This document shows positions 59,001 to 62,431 of a stretch of 64,000 nt of DNA, piece by piece (the stretch's first letter is position 1; each line of letters starts with the position of its first letter). A model generated the notes under the pieces. That model worked only from the letters and a program-made list of their open reading frames with translations, was not told the DNA's origin and ran no database searches. Source of the DNA: Saccharomonospora azurea NA-128 (GTDB lineage Bacteria > Actinomycetota > Actinomycetes > Mycobacteriales > Pseudonocardiaceae); assembly GCF_000231055.2 (NCBI RefSeq), contig NZ_CM001466.1, positions 784,544 to 848,543 of the forward strand, in the 5' to 3' direction. The position numbers were made by a program, and so were the translations under genes.

Positions 59001-59743
59001 CCGCCGGCCACGGCGACCGGGCACTCACCACGCCGAATGCTCTCGCAGGCGAGGTGGATCGCGGTGAGCGACGCCGAGCACGCGGTGTCCACCGCGAGGC
59101 TGGGCCCGGTGAAGTCGAAGACGTAGGACACGCGGTTGGCCACCGACCAGTGGTCGGTGTGCGCGTCGGTGTGCACCCCAAGGGCACTCGCCTCGCCGCC
59201 GATCCACTCGTAGTTGCTGTTCATCAGCCCGGCGAACACGCCGACGGGGTTGTCCTCGGCCAGCCGTCGAGGCGGGTATCCCGCGTCCTCCAGCGTCGAC
59301 CACACGGTTTCCAGGAACAGCCGTTCCTGGGGGTCCATGTTCTCGGCCACGGTCGGTGAGATCTGGAACAGCAGCGGGTCGAACTTGTCCACATCGGTCA
59401 GGAACCCGCCCCACTTGCTGTAGCTCTTCACGGGGTCGGCCCCGGACGGGTCGAAGTGCGCGTCGACGTCCCAGCGGTCCTGCGGGACCTCGGCGATGCT
59501 GCTGCGTCCGGCCCGGAGGTTCGCCCACAGCTCCTCCGGCGTGTCCGCCCCCGGATACCTGCCCGCCAGGCCGATGACGGCAATGCCTTCCGTGTCTTCG
59601 GCGCCGCCGGTGGTGCCGTGTCTCTCGTCGAGAGCGTCGGCCCGCTCGGCCTGCGGCCCTGCCGCACCAAGGCCGAGTTCACGCAGGAGCCGGACCAGTG
59701 CGGCGCGCTGGTCCCCACCGATTCTCGGTCGGTTCGCCGTCAC
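35021..59743 (-). CDS. Trans-AT PKS/NRPS megasynthase (8240 aa)
   Basis: One uninterrupted gene of 24.7 kb. Domain order with landmark residues: KS1 (Cys222), KR1, C-MT1, ACP1 (Ser1661); C (HHIVFDG near 1883), A (glycine code), PCP (Ser2754); KS2 (Cys2992), DH1, KR2, ACP2 (Ser4226); KS3 (Cys4503), KR3, ACP3 (Ser5460); KS4 = KS0 (Cys5714 but Asn5848 for His), DH2, ACP4 (Ser6326); KS5 (Cys6577), KR4, ACP5 (Ser7649); KS6 = KS0 (Cys7907, Asn8042 for His) and a C-terminal tail. No AT domain occurs anywhere, so acylation depends on the trans AT protein. The GTG at 59743 overlaps the preceding gene's stop (GTGA) and places a short N-terminal helix before KS1; the open frame upstream of it overlaps the neighbouring gene and is spurious. 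The tail contains WERYEPVP and FWERF, possibly a docking element to the DH-first protein encoded next. Modules are listed separately. Confidence 0.96.
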   Translation of the reverse strand: MTANRPRIGGDQRAALVRLLRELGLGAAGPQAERADALDERHGTTGGAEDTEGIAVIGLAGRYPGADTPEELWANLRAGRSSIAEVPQDRWDVDAHFDPSGADPVKSYSKWGGFLTDVDKFDPLLFQISPTVAENMDPQERLFLETVWSTLEDAGYPPRRLAEDNPVGVFAGLMNSNYEWIGGEASALGVHTDAHTDHWSVANRVSYVFDFTGPSLAVDTACSASLTAIHLACESIRRGECPVAVAGGVNLILHPKHLALYSRRSMISHGDRCRSFGSGADGFVAGEGAGAVLLKPLRHAVADGDRIYGILRGSSINAGGKTVGYTVPSPSAQAKVIEDALRAARIEPDRVGYVEAHGTGTPLGDPIEIAGLRTALSGQGSGETAAECPVGSVKSNIGHLESAAGIAGLTKVLMQLRHGQIAPSLYSEELNPEIDFSGSSLVVPQRLRDWPRPRDADGVELPRVAGVSSFGGGGANAHLVVEEYVPEADRAPTPDRGPQLVVLSARTSERLRVYAGKLADFLDDALAVDEALLARCRSECVRMASRVLHVAPEDVDPDVALTDLGADAAQQVALADLVRERFGVRVPGALGLSSPAELGDRIARRLTAEDPALSLADLAYTLQTGREAMAVRLAFVASGLAEARDRLRNYADGDDNGVDVGDKADREHRVAADELERAVADRDVAALGAHWVRGAVVDWSRLHEQPWPHRIALPTYPFARERYWIPDLPATARTTSSDVPAVSPQAGRAPDYYRPVWTPSTAEVTEFPDPRTAVSSRRVVILTGGRWPWLSERIAECHAHAGVVVLRADEEVDPSVLDTADHVYHLGGVGAGASLDEDLRTGVRSLLRTARRLHRTGQPRTLTVVTSDVYRPDGQGGTNPHAAACHGLTQVLPKEFAGLRAVAVDVSESDTATDQARSALARAVVAEPVSRTGRSVLLREGVRYTRALEQVTLADDGGPTFRADGVYLLVGGTGGIGMALSEYLARTHRAKLVWLSRGPLSAHHQQCVNRVRAAGGDVLHVRGDVARPGTVTEAVRRARERFGALHGVIHSAMSFDTRTLTELDDDGFREALAAKVDGSVALGEQLRHEPLDFVVFFSSIGAFAAAAGNGAYTTATTFEDAYALSAGLTCPVRVVNWGYWGQVGSGARPGLATLFADLGIEPFGTAHGVAAVEAILRSGVPQVVPISARPGALRALGWEPPSTAVEQSRLAAVAATLQRNRPADAEIDRIRQAYADLDDVCEDALLDAFRRMGVFHHEGERHERTALVRQLGIADRFARLTDALLNILIDAGYLAADGTAVRVLPAAATARTADAVAARFERLAAEHPDLRSTVTLTQSCLERYPDVLRGRRRATEIMFPDGSMERVRDFYRGNPLTDAFNDLMAETVREYLARTSPDAPVRIIELGAGTGATTDRVLPVVASAAHRVEYVFTDVSTLFLEHGEREFGGRHPFVRFRLLDLEAEPESQGFEPGGFDLVLATNVVHATSTLSATLTRIARLLRPGGWLVLNELTSVRCSNTIGGGTLDGWWLFDDPAVRIPDSPLARPDTWRELLSEHGFSPVVHVGRCDSQGRDLGQTVLVGEREKSPAAPVPGTAEDTVDAPAEETAVESPAPSQPADEPESAQDHAALVEECASVVEHALKLGERIDVDRSLHVYGFDSLTGMKIVAGVRERFGIELSVNDFFEYPTVREIVEYVVHAGLITPAPRPQPQTQPEPSTRRETEPSAGRPVDVPPTTAVATRLLSAPAEQPPTSTFPLSEGQRALWILEQVAAGNYAYNLPVASWLEEDVDVTALRAALQHLLDRHGALRTTIRTTDDGPVQVVAGWSALPFTQEYPLTDDAGMLAERMRHEVRRPFDLDTGPLVRATLYTLPDGRKALLVTLHHIVFDGVSIGLFLDELETTYRAIRDGRYPSTEPPSRTFADFVSWQRDLLAGPEGERLRDYWLARLPEQLSPDALPLDSARPEVPRFRGDSVEGLLGGELVERARRLAAAEHTSLFSVLLAGYLAVLHRYGGQRQVVVGTPTSGRPGTGFDDVLGYFMNMVVLAEEVDPATSFAQLLRRVRTTVSDALDHSAYPLLRLDEELRARRRHPGRSLFGVAFYFQNWAGRHRGHGLVRGMVDGVHQEGEFDLTLDVIEDGDGCRYTLKFNPDLLRPDTVRRFGAHFEHLLAEVLAEPDRPIGSAALLTSDEIAQLHAWNATRREYPAESTTCDLFLRRAASTPDAVAVEYGDETVTYAELARRVDRLAGYLRSRDIGRGSVAGVLLDRSVDLVVALLAVQRAGAAYVPLDPTYPASRLAYMVEDAELNLVVTRSTIAPVLGDAAPVVCLDTDSGAIAAAPPAAEQRHAGADDTAYVIYTSGSTGKPKGVEVGHRALTNLLTSMAREPGFGPDDCLLALTTVCFDIAALELYLPLITGGRVRIAPEEVTRDGARLRAEIESGAANVVQATPATWKMLLEAGWRGNANLRVLCGGEALDPQTATRLAEGNAELWNLFGPTETTIWSTVARIRPGDEVTIGTPIANTTLYVLDGEGRPVPSGVPGELYIGGDGLARGYLRRPELTAERFVSRPVLGGPAVRLYRTGDEVCRRPDGRLDYLGRLDNQVKIRGHRVETAEIEQAMRALPGVRDAVVVATRDGLGNTGLRGCYLGDGRNERSREELRSWLPEYMIPDVLVELRSFPQTLNGKVDRSTLAASPLPRLRAEWGVAAETAPESRGRTHHSTVERELAQLVGELAGLPADQVPPDTPFGELGLNSVSFTALSSRVASRFAVEVTPTLFYSRPTLAALAAHLGGSGAETPRSPEDSEDSEDSEIAEVAARGEEPRLTAWSSGVAIIGMAGRFPRSPDLDAFWTNLVEERDLVEEIPPQRWDWREFEQDSRSRWGGFVPDVDCFDAAFFGISPREAELMDPQQRLVLQAVWHAVENAGMRVSDLRGKRVGVFLGVTNSEYPEVLQDAGREIEGHTITGSALSVIPNRVSYLLDLRGPSLGVDTACSSSLTAVELACTALRTGACDLALAGGVSLILRPSLYVALSRNEMLSEDGRCKAFDDDADGYVRGEGVGVVLLKPRAAAERDADPVRAVIVGSALNHGGRTNSLTAPSPDAQAEAIVAAHRAAGGDPATVGYVEAHGTGTALGDPIEVSGLTTAFAELYRSAGRSMPDRPTCGLGSVKTNIGHLEAAAGVAGLIKTVLALEHGVLPATLHQRTLNSHIDLTGTPFTVVDRTRPWPRPQDPDGRVLPRRAALSSFGFGGANAHLVLDEATPRPVTAPARTDGDLAYPLSARTEQGLQDVARRLAEFLRAHDVALPDVAFTLQTGRDGFEHRAAVVAADRESLLRALDDIADAQANDAVCHGTAQTRRRRMLRGSAWESFVRALAQDGDLPSLCALWAEGEDIDWTLLYPRKKPGRIALPGYPFARTRFWPERTAGAMASAPERERARRLHRFLLDTNVSTLSTCAFDKTLTGTEFYLRDHVLNDEPVLPGVVVLDMARLAGELGADGRAPVSRVEHVTWEAPVVLSGQRPRRVTMRLTADGDAVGYELVSEGSGSRRHATGRIVFVTPQATAPVDVDAAVSRCGTWRHGVECYDEFARHGFVYGSSLRAIERLGFAEREAVVVLRDTDHPAEEGEHHFHPVMLDAVLQAAGMLAAHTDGIAHLPYSVDVVEVAGALERSAYVLLRRRAGDAVFDAELTDERGEVLARIEGLAMRPVLAANGPRHDGGAFTFVPEWSVAPEQPADLAAQDGAAVVVLDAAGLGDRAKQLPEATVLSLTDPARVSDLVARLADRADAPTRVVHLAPSDDDVDRVLNAGFDVALAFCREWIARDLGELSYVYVYRDGAPGRPFNAAMAAFGRSVSQEYPALRVTTVGHGSDEDPVAIGLRELATASAAAEVSIDGGRRHVRSWRRVDLPRATEPFGTGGVHLVTGGTGALGLLVAERLAERTGGRVVLAHRGALTDQVAGRLDRLRNRGLAVSAARADVSDRQDVFRLVREVTERHGPLTGVVHAAGVLRDGLLVGKTAREVRDVLEPKVHGVVWLDEATADQPLEYFVAFSSAAAAFGSAGQAEYAYAGNVLGAVLADRERHRLEGRRHGRSLAVDWSVWRDGGMRPDPAALRRLRDGLGIVELDSRDALRALEDAVASVHTRLLVTAGDSETVAGALVGGDGVGPRVVDDHAAEGPATEPAVGTAGDPEEFVRRAERFLTHLLAEEAKLPAEQIAPMESLERYGLDSLLVIGLTRRLEEHLGRLPKTLFFEYLTIRELAAHLAQRYPRELAAALGDPAEDEAASEERRTEIPEVPATVPVESGDDRRDERRTALPAATATVSVRADVPAHERRDEDIAIIGVAGRYPKADDLRRFWRNLAEGRDCIEEVPADRWDHSRYFDPEKGALGKAYSKWGGFLSDVDKFDPMLFRMSKIEAEHLDPQERLFLQTVWEVLEDAGYTRRSLAGATTGVFVGMMYGHYQLHGVAETLDGTGVAPSSSYASVANRASYFFGFTGPSIALDTMCSSSLVTIHLGVQAIRNGDCDLAVAGGVNVSSHPLKYLQLSQRGFLSTDGRCRSFGEGGDGYVPGEGSGAVLLKRLSAAERDGDRILAVVKASAVNHGGASKGYSVPNPRSQGEVIGEALRRSGVDPRAITYVEAHGTGTALGDPVEISGLARAFADVGDPSTRRAVGSVKSNIGHAESAAGIAAVTKVLLQLRHRQLVPSLHADPANPNIDFEATPFEVQRTLAPWPAAVDRSGREMPRAAGVSSFGAGGSNAHLVLEEYVGTPRTAVVRPERLLFVLSARDAERLRAYVERMEEFLGDTDVDPVRLARTLQVGREAMLHRLAIPFRDRSDLLDALRSFRAGEPASTAVTGTAGRPDAGTPLDPVGVPLEELARHWLDGGEVDWDRLYRRSDDDPLPAPESLPTYPFARQRCWLDVPLPHAAPQLPPQASTPSRFRVLAKQWSVEPWQDGELPGRVAILADDRTAGLATLLRAHLPGSVVFRLPTPDSPPAGDTFAAVVDLIGEDRRTRQDLARWLPWVQDLLTRSPQLLALGVTWGLEQPEGASGASARTGGSEAALYRSLQGEYRRLRSRHVDLEPGLDDDSAVRVVLAELADPGPLGEVSHRRGVRFAATLTDVAAAEPTEPVQWNPDEVLWVTGGTRGLGLLAARHLVRRHGVRRVVVTGRQPLPPPDRWEELAQGTDAPAAKVRGLLDLAAQGVEVRALSVPLSDPAAVVAAVREVEDELGPIAGLLHCAGTVDRNNPAFVRKSVEDVRAVLRPKVEGLDALLSAVEGRALRFAVLFSSVASAVPTLAAGQLDYAMANAHLDYAAQSRAHAVPLVSVQWPSWKDTGMGEVRGAAFRSTGMAALTDDDGLALLDTVLDGRHGRVVLPAVVDDDSAWRPGELLRRTAAAVSAEPTNPTANPEPSRSPSPAPTGVPERVRVALSDWMVELFADELHFEAHELDAEVPIEDYGLDSIMVTQLLGTVARRLDTELDPSALLEHSSIDRFTAWLVQEHPTAVLAAFDGEPDDAGDTEDTDDAAATETVAAARTTPTVSARVLSEPAPATVDDASSGLDIAVVGMACRLPGASDIEEYWRLLSDGRSAIGTVPESRGDMWGPGHPAAFIDGYREFDPEFFLLSSADAEAMDPQAMLLLELSLELLAHAGYQHTDLKGSRTGVYVGGRAHHVPDEEVLRRTRNPIVAVGQNYLAANVSHFFDLRGPSVVVDTACSSALVALSMAVDALRAGTVEAAVVGGVSLHNTDHAYRVFGRRGLLGAGDFHVFDRRADGVVLGEGAGLVLVKPLERALADSDRVYAVLRGLAVNNDGRTAGPATPNIAAQRQVLEEGLRASGKRADDIGYIEANGSGSVVTDLLELKAVSSVYRADSAEPCGLGSIKPNIGHPLCAEGIAGLLKVVLMLHHGRVVPFLSGQEPPEHFDLAGSPFRFDREARDWPGTRCAALNCFADGGTNAHAVLEAWQDRRPDDAVRTPVAVPALDRRYIGARPAPNPDTRGYDDRPEAVEQMAQTGLRQRVTLTPEHPLVAGHRMRGERLLPAMAYLDLAFRLFADRGYEPEDWELRDLTILRPLAVADEPVDVAIVATGSPSDGWHVEVADERRPGRVYATVEVVRAEEPVPSGSIVPPTGAPDFTLDEAYAAHAAHGLTHAGVIRAEGRVYRDRTHLIATVELGEEAKADAYLFHPALLDGVAIAAGPLFRDAARLHGGFFLPIHLASFRSVGPLPSRCHARVRLDTVGRRHELVHLTIELFDDEGRQLAVLDRLSSKLVRPEVPATSATPAPRSTGPAAPAAGEAEAVLRDLVASRLGVPRDEIDAGVGYYELGLQSLQVLELVSELERAVGAPLPPTLPFEYATIRDLARHLTETYPAAFGGDPARPTTRVVERTAPVGRVEPPTPSPRDDGAVAVIGLSGRYPGAGDVEAFWRVLREGRNTISEVPRDRWSVDEFADVRGPSGRGISKWGGFLENVDCFDAALFRISPREAEGMDPQERLFLETCWTAVEDAGYTPATLCPPTGPDGRKHVGVFAGVMQHDYLLLGADAIADGAHVPLVLNQGQIANRVSFFCDFHGPSITTDTLCSSALTSVHLAVQSLRTGESRVAIAGGVNLSLHPGKYLTYGMANMHSSDGVCHSFGAGGDGYVSAEGVGAVVLKPLADALRDGDHVYAVIRGSAAGHGGTTSGVTVPSPVGQADVVARAIEDAGVDPSTISYVEAHAAGTSLGDPIEVEGLSRAFRRGTDATQFCALGSVKSNMGHAEGAAGVAALTKTILQLHHRMLVPTLHTEPLNPHLTLETTPFRVQRELQPWTGEPGRPRRAGVSNIGATGSSAHLVLEEFPAAADRPQAAESAGGPFVVPLSAQDPDRLREYAGRLLAFLRTTRQPDAARLLRAELADVLGVDESQVDARADWSEYGVDPVHLATLRDRIEEVAGVELRLGDLVAARRLDGVVEHAWPGEHTAGPALRELAYTFQVGRVPMPERAAFVAHDVDELIAQLSAVVNGDEAVGVYCGNAKADRDVRALLTEDEAYQEVLRGWLAAGAVDKLARAWARGIDVDWAASYGAAALPRRISAPTYPFARQRYWLPTTAGMRRGAPAEREAGSRAASRAAEPERRPAYLVREWRPSPVAAESPSPSDGTRRRVVVLATAQTRDVAWALDRHLPPGYEVIVRDVDALAGLPEPRWEKVDGWIDLVGCGTEAADEYGPWLRELQHFVELGRRDDPRVLCVTTRLESFGGVAVNLAGASRAGLYRALQSEYAHLRSRHVDTDIACAAAEDLARQIGTEYASAGEEPAVCYRDGVRHVPVLREDAVEGTTETPAPFPADHVLLVTGGTRGLGARCARHFVERYGVRTVVLTGREALPPRERWPEYAGRDSVEARRVAAVRAVEEAGATVRVVTTPLADARAVEELVREVVREHGPIGGVLHAAGAGDADNPAFVRKPLDAFRRVAEPKVAGLRVLRACLADQPLRFFVLFSSTASAIPALGAANCDYAAANAYLDFVAAAQPPRTPMVSIQWSSWAESGFGEMTTPIYHATGLGSHSDAEGLRMLDHILAHDLGPVVLPAVPDRRRWRPETLLERRPSSAPAVDGGGEPPRETRVARAVPTADGAPQGTSVAPVQAVRAWLVRTFADELRMDVEQLDADVPFHELGVDSILLAQVLQPINREVSEPIDPSALYEYPTFDDLAAWLTETYGAELVDAVGGAEPRSEAGSGAPFAAAPDAGVPREPDVAPAPPRPIAAPSAEQVPERGTAVEKAWVPGDAIAIVGLSGRFPPGGDLEAYWETLVDGRTAIERIPAGRWEAHPEDHAALLPEVTEWDPDYFGIPLEEAAVMDRQALVLLEECAALVAHAGYSPAELRGGRTGVYVGARGKARAETEPPESIRAVGQNYLAANLSQFLDLHGPSVVVDTACSSALSAVHLAVQALRSGEIESAIVGSVSLLTSAAAHNGMRKRGILSAAPEFHVFDRRADGVVLGDACGLVLLKTVDAALRDGDRVHAVLRGIAVNNNGRTAGPTAPNFDALKSVLRAALASSGLSAADVDHVETNGSGSTVTDLLELKAIQEVYRGSSDRPCTLGSIKPNIGHPLCAEGMSALLKTVLMVSRGTCVPCLSGHEPLEHFDVESSPLWFPREVVRWDSARPVAAVNCFADGGANAAAVVQAWDPSDHPEPRRSPLPPPVLHRRSLPRATSGDVDGTVGAGQREAAGTGDGPTTSRAGSRPSIWERYEPVPARPGGHADATFWERF
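35240..36480 (-). other. Megasynthase module 7 (first part): KS0, DH on next protein
   Basis: KS6 spans about 7760-8150 with TACSSA (Cys7907) but NGSGS at the His motif (Asn8042). It is closely similar to KS4, sharing AVGQNYLAAN and KPNIGHPLCAEG. Its DH and ACP lie at the start of the next protein, so bimodule B is split between polypeptides at the KS0/DH border. Confidence 0.9.
36680..40545 (-). other. Megasynthase module 6: KS-KR-ACP (first half of bimodule B)
   Basis: KS5 spans about 6410-6830 with TLCSSA (Cys6577). The His motif reads HAAGT (His kept), and the closing motif reads GATGSSAH rather than the common GxGGxNAH. The flank has a serine-less ACP-like stretch (YGVDPVHL near 6915). 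KR4 has GGTRGLG near 7322 and FSSTASA...DYAAAN. ACP5 is LGVDS, Ser7649. It extends and reduces to a beta-hydroxy acyl chain. Confidence 0.9.
40630..43075 (-). other. Megasynthase module 5: KS0-DH-ACP (second half of bimodule A)
   Basis: KS4 spans about 5560-5958. The nucleophile is kept (TACSSA, Cys5714), but HGTGT is replaced by NGSGS (Asn5848), the hallmark of a non-elongating KS. DH2 has GHRMRGERLLPA with His6029; the DxxxQ motif reads DGVAI near 6190. ACP4 is GLQS, Ser6326. Expected role: accept the beta-hydroxy chain, dehydrate it and pass it on without adding carbons. Confidence 0.9.
43270..46750 (-). other. Megasynthase module 4: KS-KR-ACP (first half of dehydrating bimodule A)
   Basis: KS3 spans about 4334-4762 with TMCSSS (Cys4503) and HGTGT. 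KR3 has GGTRGLG near 5137 and FSSVASA...DYAMAN with intact Tyr and Asn. ACP3 is GLDS, Ser5460. It extends and reduces to a beta-hydroxy acyl chain that the next KS0-DH-ACP should dehydrate. Confidence 0.9.
46960..51260 (-). other. Megasynthase module 3: KS-DH-KR-ACP
   Basis: KS2 spans about 2830-3256 with TACSSS (Cys2992) and HGTGT. DH1 has HVLNDEPVLPG near 3472, where the Gly of HxxxGxxxxP is Asp, and an intact LDAVLQ near 3627. KR2 has GGTGALG near 3916 and Ser/Tyr in FSSAAAA...EYAYAGN; LRD fits the B-type pattern. ACP2 is GLDS, Ser4226. Predicted result: an alpha,beta double bond next to the glycine-derived CH2. The KS flank lacks the serine-less ACP-like insertion found after KS1, KS5 and KS7. 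Confidence 0.9.
51380..54490 (-). other. Megasynthase module 2: C-A-PCP, glycine
   Basis: Condensation domain with HHIVFDG near 1883. Adenylation domain with YTSGSTGKPK near 2355 and FDIAALEL near 2402; the specificity positions read D-I-L-Q-L-G-L-I-W(-K), an established glycine code. NGKVDR is near 2680. The carrier site is LGLNS (Ser2754), with Asn in place of the usual Asp before the serine. It inserts glycine as an amide in the polyketide chain, as in oxazolomycin. Confidence 0.92.
54640..59595 (-). other. Megasynthase module 1: KS-KR-MT-ACP
   Basis: KS1 spans about residues 52-485 with TACSAS (Cys222), HGTGT and SNIGH. The flank carries a serine-less ACP-like stretch (LGADAAQQ near 565) and YTLQTGRE. 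KR1 has GGTGGIG near 963 and the catalytic Ser/Tyr in FSSIGAF...GAYTT; the following YxxxN position is Thr. MT1 has IELGAGTGA near 1402. ACP1 is GFDS, Ser1661. Predicted action: one malonyl extension, C-methylation (one or two methyls) and ketoreduction, giving a beta-hydroxy-alpha-(di)methyl acyl group. Oxazolomycin and inthomycin have such a unit immediately before the amide. The number of methylations cannot be read from the sequence. Confidence 0.9.
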
Positions 59744-62421
59744 CGGACCCCCTCGTTCTCGATTCGAGCGGCCCGGCGCGAGGTCCGGGCGGTGAGCCGG
59801 TCCTCGTCCTGGGGACCGGCGTCGATCGTGGACATGCCGAGCTGCCGAGCGAGGCTCGCGACGAACGCGTTGACGGTCGGGTGTTCGATGAACGCCGAGG
59901 AGGGCACGGAGATCCCGAGCTCGGTACCCAACCGGGCGGTCATGTCGATCAGGATCAGGGAGTCGACTTCCAGCTCGAAGAGGTTCGCGTCGGGGTCGAG
60001 ATCGCCGCTGTCCGCCCTGCCGAGGACCGTCGAGATCTCCTTCTGCAGGAACCGGCACAGGATCTCCGGCCGCTCGGCGGGCTCGGCAGCATCGATCCGG
60101 TGCCGCAACGACGTGCTCCCGGAGCCGGCCGGTGCGTCGGCGGTGAGACGTGGCGCGTCCACCCAGTGGCGAGTGGGCTCGAACGGGTAGGTGGGCAGTG
60201 AGACACGACGGGCTTGCGCGGGTCCGTACCACGTCGTCCAGTCGATCTCCGCACCTCGGCACCACAGGTCGCCGACCGCGTCGAGGAAGCGATCGAGCGC
60301 GGGGTCGCCGGGCCGCCCGGGGCACACCGGCACCGGTGACAGCCCGGCGTCGCTCAGCAGACTCTCGACGTCGCGGACGTGCTCCCCGTCCGCCGTCCTC
60401 GACGCCGTGGCCCAGGTGCGCGGGTCGGCGAGCTCGTCCGGTGTCAGCCACCGTCCGTCCACACCCACCGGAATGCGTGCTTGTCCGGCCCGGATGTCGG
60501 GCACGGACCCGCCTCCCGAGTCCCGGCTCCACGCGAGGGTGAGCACGGCGTCGAGATCGAGCACGCCCGCGAGGTGACCCGCCACCAGCTCGCCCGCACC
60601 CTCGCCCACCACCGCGTCCGGTCGCAGGCCCCAGCTCTCCCACAGCTTCGCGAGCGCGTACTGACCGGCGACCGATGCCACCGCGCCCTCACCACCCAGC
60701 AGGGACGTCGCCGACGCCACGCGAGTCCCGAGGGCACGCACACACTCGTCGACGGCGTCGCGGAACACGGGAAAAGTGCCGTGGAGCCCGAGGAACAGCT
60801 CGTTGTCCGGCTCGCCTCCGCACAGGAAGGCGAACGCCACGTCGCCGTGCACCGCCCCGGATCGCCCGCTTCCCGGCGTGGCCAGGGCGAGCGTCTTCGC
60901 GGCCTGTCGGGTGTTCCGGCAGACGAACGCGCGGCGGTGCGCGTGCGTCGCCCGGCCGACCGCGAGCGTGCGCGCGACCGAACCCAACTCCAGGTCGGAA
61001 TGGCGGCGCAGGTACCGGCTCAGCGACCGGGCCAGCCGGTCGAGGGCCTTCTCGGACCGGGCGGAGAGGACCAGCAGCTCGGCCTCGCGAGCGGGTGGCG
61101 CCGTGTCCGGCACCGGCGCCTCCTGCAGGACGACGTGGGCGTTGGTTCCGCCGATACCGAACGAGCTGACCCCGGCCCGCAACGGGCCGTTCCCGTCGTT
61201 CCACTCCCTCGGCTCGGTGACGACCCGGAACGGGCCCGCCGTGAAGTCGATGTCCGGGTTGGGCGTGTCGAAGTGCAGGCTCGGCACCAGCGTTCGGTGG
61301 CGCAGCATCAGGGCCGTCTTGATGAGCCCCGCCATTCCGGCCGCGGTGTCGAGATGGCCGACGTTGGTCTTCACCGACCCCAGCGCGCACCGCCCGGGCG
61401 CGTGCTCGGCGAACACCTCCGAGAGCGCCTCCACCTCGATCGGGTCGCCGAGTGGTGTCCCGGTTCCGTGGGCCTCGACGTACGACACACTCTCGGGAGG
61501 ACATCCGGCTGTGCTCAGCGCCTCGGTGACGACCGCGGCCTGTCCGGCCGCACTCGGGGCGGTGTACCCGGCCTTCACCGCGCCGTCGTTGTTGACGGCC
61601 GAGCCCTTGATCACCGCGTGGACGACGTCGCCGTCCTCGACGGCCTCGGCGAGCGGTTTGAGCACGACCACCCCGACCCCGCTGCCGATCACGGTGCCCT
61701 GCGCCTTCGCGTCGAACGCACGGCAGTGCCCGTCCGGAGAGAAGATCATCCCCTCCTGGTGGGCATACCCCTGCCGGTGAGGCACCTTCACGTGCACCGC
61801 GCCCGCCAGCGCGATGTCGCACTCCCCGGACAGCAGCCCCATCCCGGCCAGGTGCACCGCGACGAGCGACGTCGAGCACGCCGTGCCGACGTTGACGCTC
61901 GGGCCCTGCAGGTTCAGCTTGTACGACACCCTGGTCGCGAGGAAATCCTTGTCGTTGGCCAGCATGAACCGGTAGTGACCGACAGCCGAGGAGGCGTGGT
62001 AGCGGTCGGCGAGGTTGGACAGCAGGTAGGTGTTCATGCCCGCACCGGCGTAGACGCCGATCCGACCGGGGAACCGACCCGGGTCGTAGCCCGCGTCCTC
62101 CAACGCCTCCACCGAGCACTCCAGGAACTGCCGGTGCTGCGGATCGAGGATCTCCGCCTCGTCGTGGGGAATGCGGAAGTAGTCCGCATCGAACCGATCG
62201 ACTCCGGACAGCACCTGACCCGCCTTGACATAATTCGGGTCGGCGAGGACGGAGTCGGGAACGCCCTCGGCACGCAGCTCGTCGTCGGAGAAGAACGTCA
62301 CGCTGTCGACGCCGGAGCGGAGGTTCTCCCAGAACTCGTGCACGGTCGCCGCTCCGGGGAACCGGCACGCCATCCCGATGATCGCGATGTCGGTCTCGGC
62401 GATCTCGTACTCGTACTGCAT
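59740..62421 (-). CDS. PKS module KS-inactive AT-ACP
   Basis: Protein of 893 residues, first polyketide module in view. KS (about 8-450): TACSTS with Cys182, HGTGT and KTNVGH all intact. Its N-terminal style (FFSDDEL, DPNYVKAGQVL, GVYAGAGMNTYLL) is that of KSs that follow NRPS modules in cis-AT hybrids. AT-like region (about 500-780): recognisable fold and FAFLCGG start, but the nucleophile motif GxSxG reads GEGAG at 606-610, with Gly608 for Ser, so it cannot acylate. ACP: VDSL, Ser821. No KR or DH. ATG 62421 has GGGAG upstream and follows the PP-loop gene by 10 bp; its stop overlaps the megasynthase start. Likely role: extend formylglycyl to a beta-keto thioester whose ketone is consumed in oxazole formation, with malonyl supplied in trans. 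Confidence 0.94.
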   Translation of the reverse strand: MQYEYEIAETDIAIIGMACRFPGAATVHEFWENLRSGVDSVTFFSDDELRAEGVPDSVLADPNYVKAGQVLSGVDRFDADYFRIPHDEAEILDPQHRQFLECSVEALEDAGYDPGRFPGRIGVYAGAGMNTYLLSNLADRYHASSAVGHYRFMLANDKDFLATRVSYKLNLQGPSVNVGTACSTSLVAVHLAGMGLLSGECDIALAGAVHVKVPHRQGYAHQEGMIFSPDGHCRAFDAKAQGTVIGSGVGVVVLKPLAEAVEDGDVVHAVIKGSAVNNDGAVKAGYTAPSAAGQAAVVTEALSTAGCPPESVSYVEAHGTGTPLGDPIEVEALSEVFAEHAPGRCALGSVKTNVGHLDTAAGMAGLIKTALMLRHRTLVPSLHFDTPNPDIDFTAGPFRVVTEPREWNDGNGPLRAGVSSFGIGGTNAHVVLQEAPVPDTAPPAREAELLVLSARSEKALDRLARSLSRYLRRHSDLELGSVARTLAVGRATHAHRRAFVCRNTRQAAKTLALATPGSGRSGAVHGDVAFAFLCGGEPDNELFLGLHGTFPVFRDAVDECVRALGTRVASATSLLGGEGAVASVAGQYALAKLWESWGLRPDAVVGEGAGELVAGHLAGVLDLDAVLTLAWSRDSGGGSVPDIRAGQARIPVGVDGRWLTPDELADPRTWATASRTADGEHVRDVESLLSDAGLSPVPVCPGRPGDPALDRFLDAVGDLWCRGAEIDWTTWYGPAQARRVSLPTYPFEPTRHWVDAPRLTADAPAGSGSTSLRHRIDAAEPAERPEILCRFLQKEISTVLGRADSGDLDPDANLFELEVDSLILIDMTARLGTELGISVPSSAFIEHPTVNAFVASLARQLGMSTIDAGPQDEDRLTARTSRRAARIENEGVR

Positions 62422-62431
62422 CTCGCGCTCC

